From: Minisyncoccota bacterium
Lineage (GTDB): Bacteria > Patescibacteriota > Microgenomatia > UBA1400 > PJMF01
Assembly (NCBI GenBank): GCA_012799795.1
Contig: JAAZKO010000051.1
Span: 1 to 28,045 of the forward strand
Length of the DNA: 28,045 bases
Reading direction: 5' to 3'
Position 1 is the first letter of the stretch. Each line of letters begins with the position of its first letter. Below the pieces are notes generated by a model, which saw only the letters and a program-made list of their open reading frames with translations, did not search any database and was not told the DNA's origin. The translations under genes were made by a program, and so were the position numbers. Positions 1-7,435 of this stretch are shown one piece after another.

Positions 1-1
1 A

Positions 2-148
2 TTTCTTTTATCACTTCCTGAGGAAGCTGTTACTACTAGTCAGTTTATGGAAGTGATAAAAGAAATTAGTGAGGAAGATCAAGATACTTTATTAGAAGAC
101 ATAAGTATGGAACATTTAAAATGTGAGTCGGGCGCTTGTCCAATTTAA
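2..148 (+). CDS. Ribonucleoside-diphosphate reductase large-subunit tail (partial)
   Basis: This is an open frame of 48 codons entering from the left edge and ending in TAA. The last residues read KCESGACPI. The CESGAC cysteine pair followed by a two-residue end matches the redox-active C-terminal tail of class I ribonucleotide reductase alpha subunits; E. coli NrdA ends CESGACKI. In that family the two cysteines re-reduce the active-site disulfide and are recharged by thioredoxin or glutaredoxin. The preceding segment is acidic and probably flexible. Only the tail is visible, so the class of reductase and the allosteric domains cannot be judged. The assignment rests on this motif alone. Confidence 0.55.
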   Translation, partial: FLLSLPEEAVTTSQFMEVIKEISEEDQDTLLEDISMEHLKCESGACPI

Positions 149-170
149 AGGTAAATTTTCTTTCTTGATA

Positions 171-179
171 TGTTAAAAT
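171..179 (+). promoter_or_regulatory. Extended -10 promoter of the PBP gene
   Basis: TG-T-TAAAAT, with no recognisable -35. The -10 overlaps the upstream ATG at 178 and ends 10 nt before the ATG at 190. That favours 190 as the real, nearly leaderless start. Confidence 0.5.
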
Positions 180-189
180 GCTTTTCAGC

Positions 190-2742
190 ATGGCAGTCAA
201 GAAAAATTATCAAAAAAGTAAAAAAAATCATCAGCCCAAGCAAAAAAAATCAAAACGTGGTCGACCTAGATTGCCATTTTACGTTAAGTGGCAAAGATCT
301 CTTCTGGTAAAAATTAAAAAAAATAAAAAGAAAATAAAACAAAAGCAAAAAAAAATAAAAAACCAATTCTTAGTTTTAGCAAAATTTCTTGGTATAAAAA
401 AAGGACGCGGTCGACCAAAATTAAGTTTTAGCGAAAGATTCAAACGCTTTTGCCAAACTCAACAAGAAAATTTTACGAGGTTTAAAAAGAGATTTCGAAA
501 AAACAAAAAATCTTTTGAACATAAAATTCTAAAATTTCTGGGTTTGAAAAAAGTTGGGCGTCCAAAAAAATCCAAAGCATTTTTTTCTCTTTTTAGCCCT
601 CTAAAATTTAGCAATTTAAAGAAAATCCTCTTTCAAAAAAAAGAAATTGCGTATTTCCAAATCAAATTAAAGAAGATTAAGCGTTGGCGAATTAACTTTT
701 CTCTATTTACTTCATTAATTTTTTCTTTGCTTTTTTTATTACTTAGTTATGGTATTTATGACTTTGTGTTTAAGGATTTACCTTCTGCTAATGACCTCAG
801 CACTCAGCAACAAAATTTAACTACTAAAATTTTAGATCGCAATGGCCAGGTTCTTTATCGGATTTATGAAGATGAAAATAGAACCCTGGTTCCATTAAAA
901 TCTGTTTCTGAGGATTTAATTAATGCTACTATTGCCATTGAAGACAAAAGTTTTTACCAGCATTTTGGCTTTTCTCCTTTAGGAATTTTGCGAGCATTAT
1001 TTGCTAATGCCACAAGCGATAAAACTCAAGGCGGATCCACCATCACCCAACAATTAGTGAAAAAACGTTTACTGAGCAATGAGCGTACCTTGCAAAGAAA
1101 ATTAAGAGAAATATTGTTGGCTTTGGTTGTGGAAGGTGCTTATGAAAAAGATGAAATTTTGGAAATGTATTTAAATACTGTGCCATATGGAGGTTCAACC
1201 TATGGAATTGAGGAAGCAGCCTGGCGATACTTTAACAAAAGAGCGAAAGATTTGAATTTGGCAGAAAGTGCTTTATTAGCCGGTTTACCTCAGGCTCCGA
1301 GTTTGTATTCTCCTTTTGGTCCTAATCCGGAAGTGGCTCAAAATAGACAGGCGGATGTGTTAAGAAGAATGCTTGAAGATGGATATATTGCTCAAGAGCA
1401 GGCTGACGAAGCTAGGATGGAAAAACTACAATTTAGAGAAGATGTAATTGATATTAAGGCTCCCCATTTTGTTATGTATGTTAAACAATTGTTAGCTGAT
1501 ATTTATGGTGAAAATTTAGTGGCAAAGGGAGGTTTGGAAGTGAGGACAACTTTAGATTTAAATTTACAAGAAGAAGTGCAAAAAATTGTTAGTGATGAAA
1601 TAAATCGTCTAAAAAATTTACAAATTACTAATGGGGCAGCTCTAGTTACTAATCCGAAAACTGGAGAAATTTTAGCTATGGTGGGTGGAGCTAATTATTT
1701 TGATTTTGCTCATGATGGTCAGGTTAATGTAGTGCTTAGACCACGACAACCAGGTTCGTCTATTAAGCCATTAACTTATTCTCTGGCTTTTGAGCAGGGT
1801 AAAAAGCCCAATGATTTAATTGAAGATACTAGTGTTACTTATCAAATTGTTGGTAGTCGTCCATACACGCCTCGTAATTATGATAATCGTTTTCGCGGCA
1901 AGGTAACGTTAAGAGAGGCTCTAGCTTCTTCTTACAATGTGCCAGCAGTTAAATTACTTGCCGAACTTGGTGTGCAAAATTTAATTAATCAGGGTCAAAA
2001 ACTAGGTATTAGCACTTGGAACGATCCGATTCGTTTTGGCTTATCGTTAACTTTAGGAGCAGGGGAGGTTTTAATGTTAGATATGGCTGAACTCTATAGC
2101 ACTTTTGCTAATTTAGGTTATCCCGTACAAACAAATGCTTTATTAGAAGTAAGAGACGCTCAAGGTGAACTTTTATATTCTAATAACTGTGCTTTAAATG
2201 ATACTAATTGTTATACCTCATTAAAATTAAGCCCTCGGGTAGCCTATACAATTTCAGATATTTTATCTGATAATCAAGCGAGAACTAATGCTTTCGGTTC
2301 ATATTCAGTATTAAATATTCCCAAGCAAGAAGTGGCAGTAAAAACAGGCACCACTAATAGCATGAAAGATAATTGGACAATTGGTTACACTACCGATCGT
2401 TTAGTTGCTACTTGGGTGGGCAATAACGATAACACGCCGATGAGTCATGTGGCCTCTGGTATTACTGGAGCTTCCCCAATTTGGAACAAAATTTTCTTAA
2501 TACTTTTAGATGATTTCAATCCTCATCGCTTTGCTATGCCTAGTAATTTATTAAAAATTAAAATTTGTGCCAGTACTGGTACTTTGCCTTGTAGTGCTTG
2601 TCCTAAGGTGGTTGAAGAAATATTTGTGGCTGGCACTGAACCAACTAGAGCTTGTAGCGATCAATATTTTACTGATCTGGCTAAGGAACAAGAGTTGAGA
2701 GCTTTGGAAGCAGCTAGCCATCAGAGTGGACAAATTTTTTGA
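190..2742 (+). CDS. Bifunctional penicillin-binding protein 1A family with AT-hook-like N-terminal tail
   Basis: A class A PBP that polymerises lipid II (GT51 transglycosylase) and cross-links the peptides (transpeptidase) on the outer face of the membrane. Numbering from the ATG at 190: a strongly basic cytoplasmic tail (1-165), one TM helix (about 170-190), GT51 motifs (catalytic E251 in EDKSFYQHFG, then GGSTITQQ), and transpeptidase motifs SSIK (S523-K526), SYN and KTGT (718-721). The end has several Cys residues. Length is about 850 aa, longer than usual because of the tail. The tail holds three AT-hook-like cores: RGRPRLP near 23-29, GRGRPKL near 72-78 and VGRPKK near 122-127. The last two sit in a repeated FLG(I/L)KK context. 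The ATG at 178 lies inside the -10 box, so 190 is preferred. The enzyme call is firm; DNA binding by the tail is inference. Confidence 0.93.
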   Translation: MAVKKNYQKSKKNHQPKQKKSKRGRPRLPFYVKWQRSLLVKIKKNKKKIKQKQKKIKNQFLVLAKFLGIKKGRGRPKLSFSERFKRFCQTQQENFTRFKKRFRKNKKSFEHKILKFLGLKKVGRPKKSKAFFSLFSPLKFSNLKKILFQKKEIAYFQIKLKKIKRWRINFSLFTSLIFSLLFLLLSYGIYDFVFKDLPSANDLSTQQQNLTTKILDRNGQVLYRIYEDENRTLVPLKSVSEDLINATIAIEDKSFYQHFGFSPLGILRALFANATSDKTQGGSTITQQLVKKRLLSNERTLQRKLREILLALVVEGAYEKDEILEMYLNTVPYGGSTYGIEEAAWRYFNKRAKDLNLAESALLAGLPQAPSLYSPFGPNPEVAQNRQADVLRRMLEDGYIAQEQADEARMEKLQFREDVIDIKAPHFVMYVKQLLADIYGENLVAKGGLEVRTTLDLNLQEEVQKIVSDEINRLKNLQITNGAALVTNPKTGEILAMVGGANYFDFAHDGQVNVVLRPRQPGSSIKPLTYSLAFEQGKKPNDLIEDTSVTYQIVGSRPYTPRNYDNRFRGKVTLREALASSYNVPAVKLLAELGVQNLINQGQKLGISTWNDPIRFGLSLTLGAGEVLMLDMAELYSTFANLGYPVQTNALLEVRDAQGELLYSNNCALNDTNCYTSLKLSPRVAYTISDILSDNQARTNAFGSYSVLNIPKQEVAVKTGTTNSMKDNWTIGYTTDRLVATWVGNNDNTPMSHVASGITGASPIWNKIFLILLDDFNPHRFAMPSNLLKIKICASTGTLPCSACPKVVEEIFVAGTEPTRACSDQYFTDLAKEQELRALEAASHQSGQIF

Positions 2743-2752
2743 GTTTAACAAT

Positions 2753-2962
2753 TTAATAAAAAGTGTAGAGTAGGTAACCAATAAGCAAAGTCAGTACTAA
2801 TAAAAAAGGTGCCAACCACTGCTGACTTAATTCTTCCTGTTCATTTTTTTCTTTTTTACGACGACGGCGTTTAGCTTGGTATTTTTTTTCAATTTCTTCT
2901 ATATCTTTTTTTACATCAAAGGCTAGTTGTTTATTAGTTTTATTTTTTTTCATGAATGCCAT
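2753..2962 (-). CDS. Small basic single-pass membrane protein, unknown
   Basis: About 69 aa. The N-terminal two thirds is highly charged and probably helical or coiled (repeated K/E/R with an RRRRKK block). A single hydrophobic segment ends the protein (WLAPFLLVLTLLIGYLLYTFY), so it looks like a C-tail-anchored protein facing the cytoplasm. The start is uncertain: ATG at 2962 or ATG at 2953, both inside the 3' end of cmk. The overlap suggests translational coupling to cmk. Its stop lies 10 nt from the stop of the convergent PBP gene. I recognise no family. It is called real because of the clean charge/TM layout and its tight position in the operon. Confidence 0.55.
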   Translation of the reverse strand: MAFMKKNKTNKQLAFDVKKDIEEIEKKYQAKRRRRKKEKNEQEELSQQWLAPFLLVLTLLIGYLLYTFY

Positions 2963-3671
2963 TTTTTTCTTCAATCATTGTTTGTACTTTATCAACAATT
3001 GAATCAACAACTTCTCCAATACTTAATTGACTAGAATCTAAGATCCAGGAATCAGCGGTAGGATGAAGAGGATCAATTTGACGACTCATATCTCTCTCAT
3101 CTCTTTCTTTAACTTCTACAATTACTTCTTCCAAAGTTTTATCAATACCCTTAATCAAATATTGTAAATGACGACGATGAGCTCTAATTTTTAAATCTGC
3201 AGTCAGAAATATTTTTAAGTCAGCCTCTGGGAGAACTTTAAAAGTAATATCTCGTCCCTCCATAACTACATTTTGTGTTTCAGCAATTTTTTTTTGTTTT
3301 TCAACCAAAATTTTTCTAATTTTGGCTAGGGTGGCAACTTTTGAAGCACCATCGCTACACCTGATGGTGCGAATCGCCCATGATGTATCCTCGCCATTCA
3401 AAATTAGGGTAGTTAAACGACCATCAGCCTCTTTATCTCCTTCGGGATTACGCATTTCTAATTTACTGTTAGCTATTAGCGAGGCAATTTCATCTTCTTG
3501 ATCAAAACTTAGATTATTTTGCATAGCCAATAAAGCAGCAGCCCGATACATAGCCCCGGTGTCAACATATAGAAAGTTTAATTTTTCAGCAAGTAATCTA
3601 GAGACTGTGCCTTTACCGGCAGCTACAGGCCCGTCAATAGCAATTTGAAAAAAATTAGAAGATTTACTCAT
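2940..3671 (-). CDS. cmk: Cytidylate kinase
   Basis: Phosphorylates CMP/dCMP to the diphosphates with ATP in the cytoplasm. The P-loop GPVAAGKGT is at residues 14-22. It is followed by the family segment YVDTGAMYRAAAL, the GRDI motif at 139-142 (in VVMEGRDI) and the lid region with LKIFLTADLKIRAHRR. At 243 aa it is slightly longer than typical bacterial Cmk. The usual GRDIGTVV reads GRDITFKV here, a local change near the nucleotide-binding site. It sits between two small membrane-protein genes on the minus strand, with 31 nt to the upstream one and an overlap with the downstream one. No strong SD was seen directly before the ATG. Confidence 0.93.
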   Translation of the reverse strand: MSKSSNFFQIAIDGPVAAGKGTVSRLLAEKLNFLYVDTGAMYRAAALLAMQNNLSFDQEDEIASLIANSKLEMRNPEGDKEADGRLTTLILNGEDTSWAIRTIRCSDGASKVATLAKIRKILVEKQKKIAETQNVVMEGRDITFKVLPEADLKIFLTADLKIRAHRRHLQYLIKGIDKTLEEVIVEVKERDERDMSRQIDPLHPTADSWILDSSQLSIGEVVDSIVDKVQTMIEEKNGIHEKK

Positions 3672-3702
3672 AAAGAGCTTTCACTAGAAGTTTCCTTAAC
3701 TG

Positions 3703-3927
3703 TTATTTTTTACGGGCAGTTTTCTTTTTTTGGCTTTTTTTCTTCGCGCTCTTAGGCTCAACAATCCATTCTTCTCGGTCAGAAGTGATGAGTCCTCCCA
3801 AACCGACTAGCAGCAAAATTATTGGCCAGAGGTTCCAAAATGCAATTGGTAAAAGGCCCATGTTTGAAGCCATAAAAATTAAACCCATGACCACCAAGGT
3901 AGCTGGCCAAAAAACTCTTTTAGGCAT
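3703..3927 (-). CDS. Small two-TM membrane protein, LiaI/LiaF-like TM region
   Basis: 74 aa with two hydrophobic helices (about 8-22 and 29-47). They are separated by a short turn and followed by an acidic/tryptophan stretch and a Lys-rich tail (SAKKKSQKKKTARKK). The pattern (helix, N-x-GLLP, FWNLWPIILLLVGLGGL) resembles the LiaI/LiaF-like transmembrane domain (DUF5668 type) common in bacterial envelope proteins. The function of this stand-alone version is unknown. An SD-like AAGGA precedes the ATG by about 5 nt, unlike the leaderless neighbours. It lies between smpB and cmk. Confidence 0.65.
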   Translation of the reverse strand: MPKRVFWPATLVVMGLIFMASNMGLLPIAFWNLWPIILLLVGLGGLITSDREEWIVEPKSAKKKSQKKKTARKK

Positions 3928-3996
3928 AAATTCCTTTTTATATTATTGTTGTCTTCTATTAAAAGACAAATTCAACTGACAAGCAAGGGTAAGTTT

Positions 3997-4467
3997 TCAA
4001 ATTTTGAACTGACTGCGTTTTAATTTCTTATTAAGCTCTCTATTTAAGTCTCTTTTTTTAATACTTTCTCTCTTTTCAAAACTCTTTTTCCCTCTAGCTA
4101 AAGCTAATTCTAGTTTGATTTGATTGTGTTCTAATAAAAAAGCTAGGGGAATGATGCTGTAAGACTTTTGCTCGCTAGCTATAACTAATTCTGCGATTTC
4201 TTTTCTTCTTAGTAATAATTTACGAGTTTTTTTTGGATCATAATCTTGGTTTTTTCCAGCAAAACGATAATGATTAATTTGAGCATTAATTAAAAACAAT
4301 TCTGCTTTTTTGCTTTCTTTGTTTAAAGCTTTGATATAACTGCCAGCTAAACTAGCATGTTTTAATCTCAGACTTTTAACTTCAGCTCCAGTTAAAACAA
4401 TACCTGCCTTATATTTTTTATCTAGTTGATAGTCAAAATAAGCTTTTTTGTTTTTTATTAACAACAT
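3997..4467 (-). CDS. smpB: SsrA-binding protein SmpB
   Basis: Binds the tRNA-like domain of tmRNA and delivers it to stalled ribosomes for trans-translation. It shows the family signatures KAYFDYQLDKKYKAGIVLTG-AEVKSLR, the 'DYDPKKTRKLLL' segment, and the basic C-terminal tail (RESIKKRDLNRELNKKLKR) that becomes helical in the decoding centre. 156 aa is the usual length. The ATG is 6 nt after an extended -10 box (TGTTACAAT) with no SD, so the transcript is probably leaderless. The partner tmRNA gene was not found in this window. Confidence 0.95.
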   Translation of the reverse strand: MLLIKNKKAYFDYQLDKKYKAGIVLTGAEVKSLRLKHASLAGSYIKALNKESKKAELFLINAQINHYRFAGKNQDYDPKKTRKLLLRRKEIAELVIASEQKSYSIIPLAFLLEHNQIKLELALARGKKSFEKRESIKKRDLNRELNKKLKRSQFKI

Positions 4468-4473
4468 GTGCTT

Positions 4474-4482
4474 ATTGTAACA
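4474..4482 (-). promoter_or_regulatory. Extended -10 promoter of smpB
   Basis: On the minus strand, TG-T-TACAAT, then AAGCAC and the ATG. It is almost identical to the promoter of the next upstream gene (6254-6262). The start codon lies at the expected transcription start. Confidence 0.55.
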
Positions 4483-4485
4483 GTT

Positions 4486-6246
4486 TTAAATTTGAATTTG
4501 ATAAATTACTGAGCCGCTTAGGGCAAAACAGCTTTGGCCATCACTAGATAAAGCTATATCGCTCACGCCAGCTAATTCATTGCTCTTAATTTCACTAATT
4601 AATTGACCTTCTTTTGTGCTGACAATCAGCCGATTATTTGCTTTATCTAGGAAAACAATCTTTTCTGAATTTACTTGACTAGCTATCAGCAGAGAATCAT
4701 TGGGCAGTTGTTCAAGGCCCGTTAGTGCAAAGTCTTCCCGATAACCCCTACTAAATTTCATAATTTTGCCGTCTTTAAAACTGAGCCACAAATCACCATC
4801 AATACTCATATCACTAATCTTATTAAAATTAATTTCTTGTTTATCTATTAGCCAACCAATGGCTTCACTGAGCTTTTTATCAGTCAGGGTATAGCGATAA
4901 ATGTTACGTTTTTCGGGATTTAATAAATAAAGATAGTTTTGGTAACTTTCTAGAAATTGAGTATCTCGGTCTGAATCTCCTTCAGTTTTAAGTTCAAGAC
5001 TGTTTTTCTCTTGCCAATCTAAATATTTTATTCCCTGATTTTTAACGAAAATTTTAAGTTTTTCTGTGTTGCTAGCATCAATACTAAAATCAGTAGAATT
5101 AACTTCCCATAGTTCAAAATCATTATTTTTATTAATTAACAAGAGCTGATTGCCTTGTTTGTTGGCCAGCAAAATCCCCTGGGGACTGTCAATCATTTTT
5201 TTGCCTAAAAAATTTGGATAATTATCGTACCAGTTGCTATAAATTAAGAGTTGATCGAGATTGTTTTCACTAGCCAATTTTTCTGCCTGCGACTCCAACT
5301 CATTAATCTTTTCTTCGATTCTTTTTTTAGCAAGCAAGGAATTATTTTCTGTCAATAATTGTTTTAGATTCTCCTGACTTTCTTCGATTTTTTCTCTGGC
5401 TAAGACAGGTTGCCTGCTGCTCAGCGTTGTCAACTCCTCGTTGCTTAAAGTTAAAGTATCAATTTCATTATTTACTCTTTCTAGATTTTTTTGTTCTTTA
5501 TAGTGCCAAATTGAAACGCCAGTCGCAATAAGCAAAATGCTAGCGATTAGATATAAGAATAGCTTTTGGTAATATTTCCTTTGCTCTTGTCTAAGATTTC
5601 TAATTTTTTTAAACAATTCTTTTATTTTTTTAGGAATTTTTTTAATTTTTCTTAAATATTTTTTGAATTTAATTAATTTTGTCGTTAAAGCTACTTTTTC
5701 TTTAGTTTGGTAGTGCCAGAGTAATAAAGCAGTACTAAAGTCATTTTTTAAATAATCATTAAGCTTTTGTTCGAGAATTAACTCTAAAGTGTGGCTGCGA
5801 CTTTTTTCTAAAACAACTTGTCCCAATTGATGATTACCAGCAATTAATAAAAATTGATCGTCATCAAAGTATTGGCCAACAAGCATGTTTATTTCACTTT
5901 GACTTTTTAATAATTCTTTAATTTGCTGATTTCTTTTCAGTAAAATGCTGCCGCCTTGACAAGCTAAAATTATTTTTTTGTTAACTCTCAAACTAAGAGC
6001 AAAATTTAATTGCAATTTATTTAATCGACAGTCTTTATTTAAGTCCAACAAGGCCACATGTATTTTTTCAGCACTGTTAAATTGCCAATTGCTGATTTTA
6101 GTCTGTAGATCTTTCCCAAAAAAATGAGCGTCGGGACCTTGCAAAGCAAAAAGCATAATCAAATTTCTTTGACGATTATTTAAAAAACCCACAAAATAAT
6201 GGGCTTGAGATTTGGCGAGTAGAGGTAACAAGATAAGTTCTTGCAC
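4486..6246 (-). CDS. Membrane protein: degenerate PP2C-like domain, TM, coiled coil, propeller-like ectodomain
   Basis: 586 aa, starting at GTG. Residues 1-180 look like a PPM/PP2C phosphatase fold without its catalytic aspartates. KKIILACQGGSILLKR sits where a PP2C has its GDSR strand, and FLLIAGNHQLGQ sits where it has SDG. A very basic linker (about 190-225) precedes one TM helix (about 229-247). Then comes a coiled coil (about 252-330), followed by about 250 residues of repeated beta-strand-like blades (for example LLINKNNDFELWEV, YLYLLNPEKRNIYRY, KIVFLDKANNRLIVS, DIALSSDGQSCFALSG) suggesting a beta-propeller outside the cell. The domain calls are by eye. I know no function; a pseudophosphatase sensor or scaffold across the membrane is an inference. 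Its promoter overlaps the stop of tsaD. Confidence 0.75.
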   Translation of the reverse strand: MQELILLPLLAKSQAHYFVGFLNNRQRNLIMLFALQGPDAHFFGKDLQTKISNWQFNSAEKIHVALLDLNKDCRLNKLQLNFALSLRVNKKIILACQGGSILLKRNQQIKELLKSQSEINMLVGQYFDDDQFLLIAGNHQLGQVVLEKSRSHTLELILEQKLNDYLKNDFSTALLLWHYQTKEKVALTTKLIKFKKYLRKIKKIPKKIKELFKKIRNLRQEQRKYYQKLFLYLIASILLIATGVSIWHYKEQKNLERVNNEIDTLTLSNEELTTLSSRQPVLAREKIEESQENLKQLLTENNSLLAKKRIEEKINELESQAEKLASENNLDQLLIYSNWYDNYPNFLGKKMIDSPQGILLANKQGNQLLLINKNNDFELWEVNSTDFSIDASNTEKLKIFVKNQGIKYLDWQEKNSLELKTEGDSDRDTQFLESYQNYLYLLNPEKRNIYRYTLTDKKLSEAIGWLIDKQEINFNKISDMSIDGDLWLSFKDGKIMKFSRGYREDFALTGLEQLPNDSLLIASQVNSEKIVFLDKANNRLIVSTKEGQLISEIKSNELAGVSDIALSSDGQSCFALSGSVIYQIQI

Positions 6247-6253
6247 TGTGCTT

Positions 6254-6262
6254 ATTTTAACA
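6254..6262 (-). promoter_or_regulatory. Extended -10 promoter of the PP2C-like/propeller gene
   Basis: On the minus strand, TG-T-TAAAAT, then AAGCACA and GTG. It overlaps the TAA of tsaD. The gap of 7 nt to the GTG predicts a leaderless transcript with a GTG start. Confidence 0.5.
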
Positions 6263-7435
6263 TGCTTGGCAAAAAGTGCCGATTTTTAGATTTGCTTGAC
6301 GATCAATAAGCTGTGCATTAGTGTTTTTACTTTGTTCAGAACTAAATTGAGCAGTGAGGGCGATCATGGCGGCATTATCAGCACAAAACTTTTTATGATA
6401 GGGTAAATGGAGCTTAATCTTTTTTCCTGATAATTTTTGATAAGTCTTTAGAGTTTGTCTTATACTAGTTCGCAAAGTAATATTGGCTGCTACGCCGCCA
6501 CCCAGCCAGATTTCGTTAATATCTGTTACAGCTGCTTTTGTTTTTTGCTGTTTGATTTTTTTAATCAATTGAGCTTTGGGATAAACTTTTTTGCTTAAAT
6601 CTGGACTGAATAATATTCTTTCTAACTTATAAATAATTTGGCTAAAAACTTGTTGCTGGACAGTGGCTGCCAAATCACAAACTGTTTGACCGTCTAATTG
6701 CTTTTGTTTTTTAACTTGATTAATCAATTGACTGCTAGCTGTTTTTAATCCAGAAAAACTAAGATTAAAATTATCTACACTAGTCATGGCTAAAGGTAAA
6801 GACCAGAGGTTTGGATTGCCTTTTTTAGCCAACTTTTCTAAAATTGCTCCAGCCGGATAACCTAAATCTAGCATGCGCCCAACTTTGTCTAGACATTCTC
6901 CGGCGCTATCATCGACGGTCCAACCCAATCGCTGATAATTGCCAATTTGTTTAATTAGGATAAATTCACTATGACCACCGGAAATGACTAGAGCTAAAAC
7001 TGGGAAATCAATTTCTCTGTTTTGCCTTTTTGTTTTAGGGCTTAACAAGGGTGATAGGGCATGAGCTTCAATATGATTGATGGCAATAATTGGCAATTGC
7101 CACTGCTTAGCTAATTTTTTAGCATGTTTAATGCCCACTTCCAAAGCCGGTGCCAACCCCGGCCCCACTGTGACAGCCACAGCATCTATGTGATCTCTTA
7201 TCTTTAATTTATTGCTTAAGCCAGCCCTTTGCAAAGCTAACTGCACGCAAGCTTCAATATTTTCTTGGTGAGCTTGTTTAGCCAAAGTGGGGAAAACTCC
7301 CCCATATTGTTGATGAATAGCCGTTTGGGAAGCTACAACATTTGCTAATACTCGATTGCCTTCTAGCACAGCCACACTCGTGTCATCACAGCTAGTATCA
7401 ATAGCCAAAATTGTTTTTTTAGCCGCTAGAATCAT
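6257..7435 (-). CDS. tsaD: tRNA N6-adenosine threonylcarbamoyltransferase TsaD
   Basis: Transfers the threonylcarbamoyl group to A37 of ANN-decoding tRNAs (t6A synthesis), working with TsaB/TsaE and using the TsaC product. From the ATG at 7435 it has the ASKHA N-terminal strand ILAIDTSCDDTSVAVLE, the metal-binding HIEAH at 121-125 (the more common form is HxEGH), SGGHSE at 152-157, DDSAGECLDKVGRMLDLGYPAG, SFSGLKT and the C-terminal LGGGVAAN. It is 392 aa. An earlier in-frame ATG exists at 7453, but 7435 forms an ATGA overlap with the tsaE stop, the classic coupled junction. TsaB is not in the window. Confidence 0.95.
   Translation of the reverse strand: MILAAKKTILAIDTSCDDTSVAVLEGNRVLANVVASQTAIHQQYGGVFPTLAKQAHQENIEACVQLALQRAGLSNKLKIRDHIDAVAVTVGPGLAPALEVGIKHAKKLAKQWQLPIIAINHIEAHALSPLLSPKTKRQNREIDFPVLALVISGGHSEFILIKQIGNYQRLGWTVDDSAGECLDKVGRMLDLGYPAGAILEKLAKKGNPNLWSLPLAMTSVDNFNLSFSGLKTASSQLINQVKKQKQLDGQTVCDLAATVQQQVFSQIIYKLERILFSPDLSKKVYPKAQLIKKIKQQKTKAAVTDINEIWLGGGVAANITLRTSIRQTLKTYQKLSGKKIKLHLPYHKKFCADNAAMIALTAQFSSEQSKNTNAQLIDRQANLKIGTFCQAC

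Noticed and set aside
178..180. ATG at 178 as the PBP start
   Set aside because: It overlaps the extended -10 box (171-179); the ATG at 190 fits both the promoter and the leaderless pattern.
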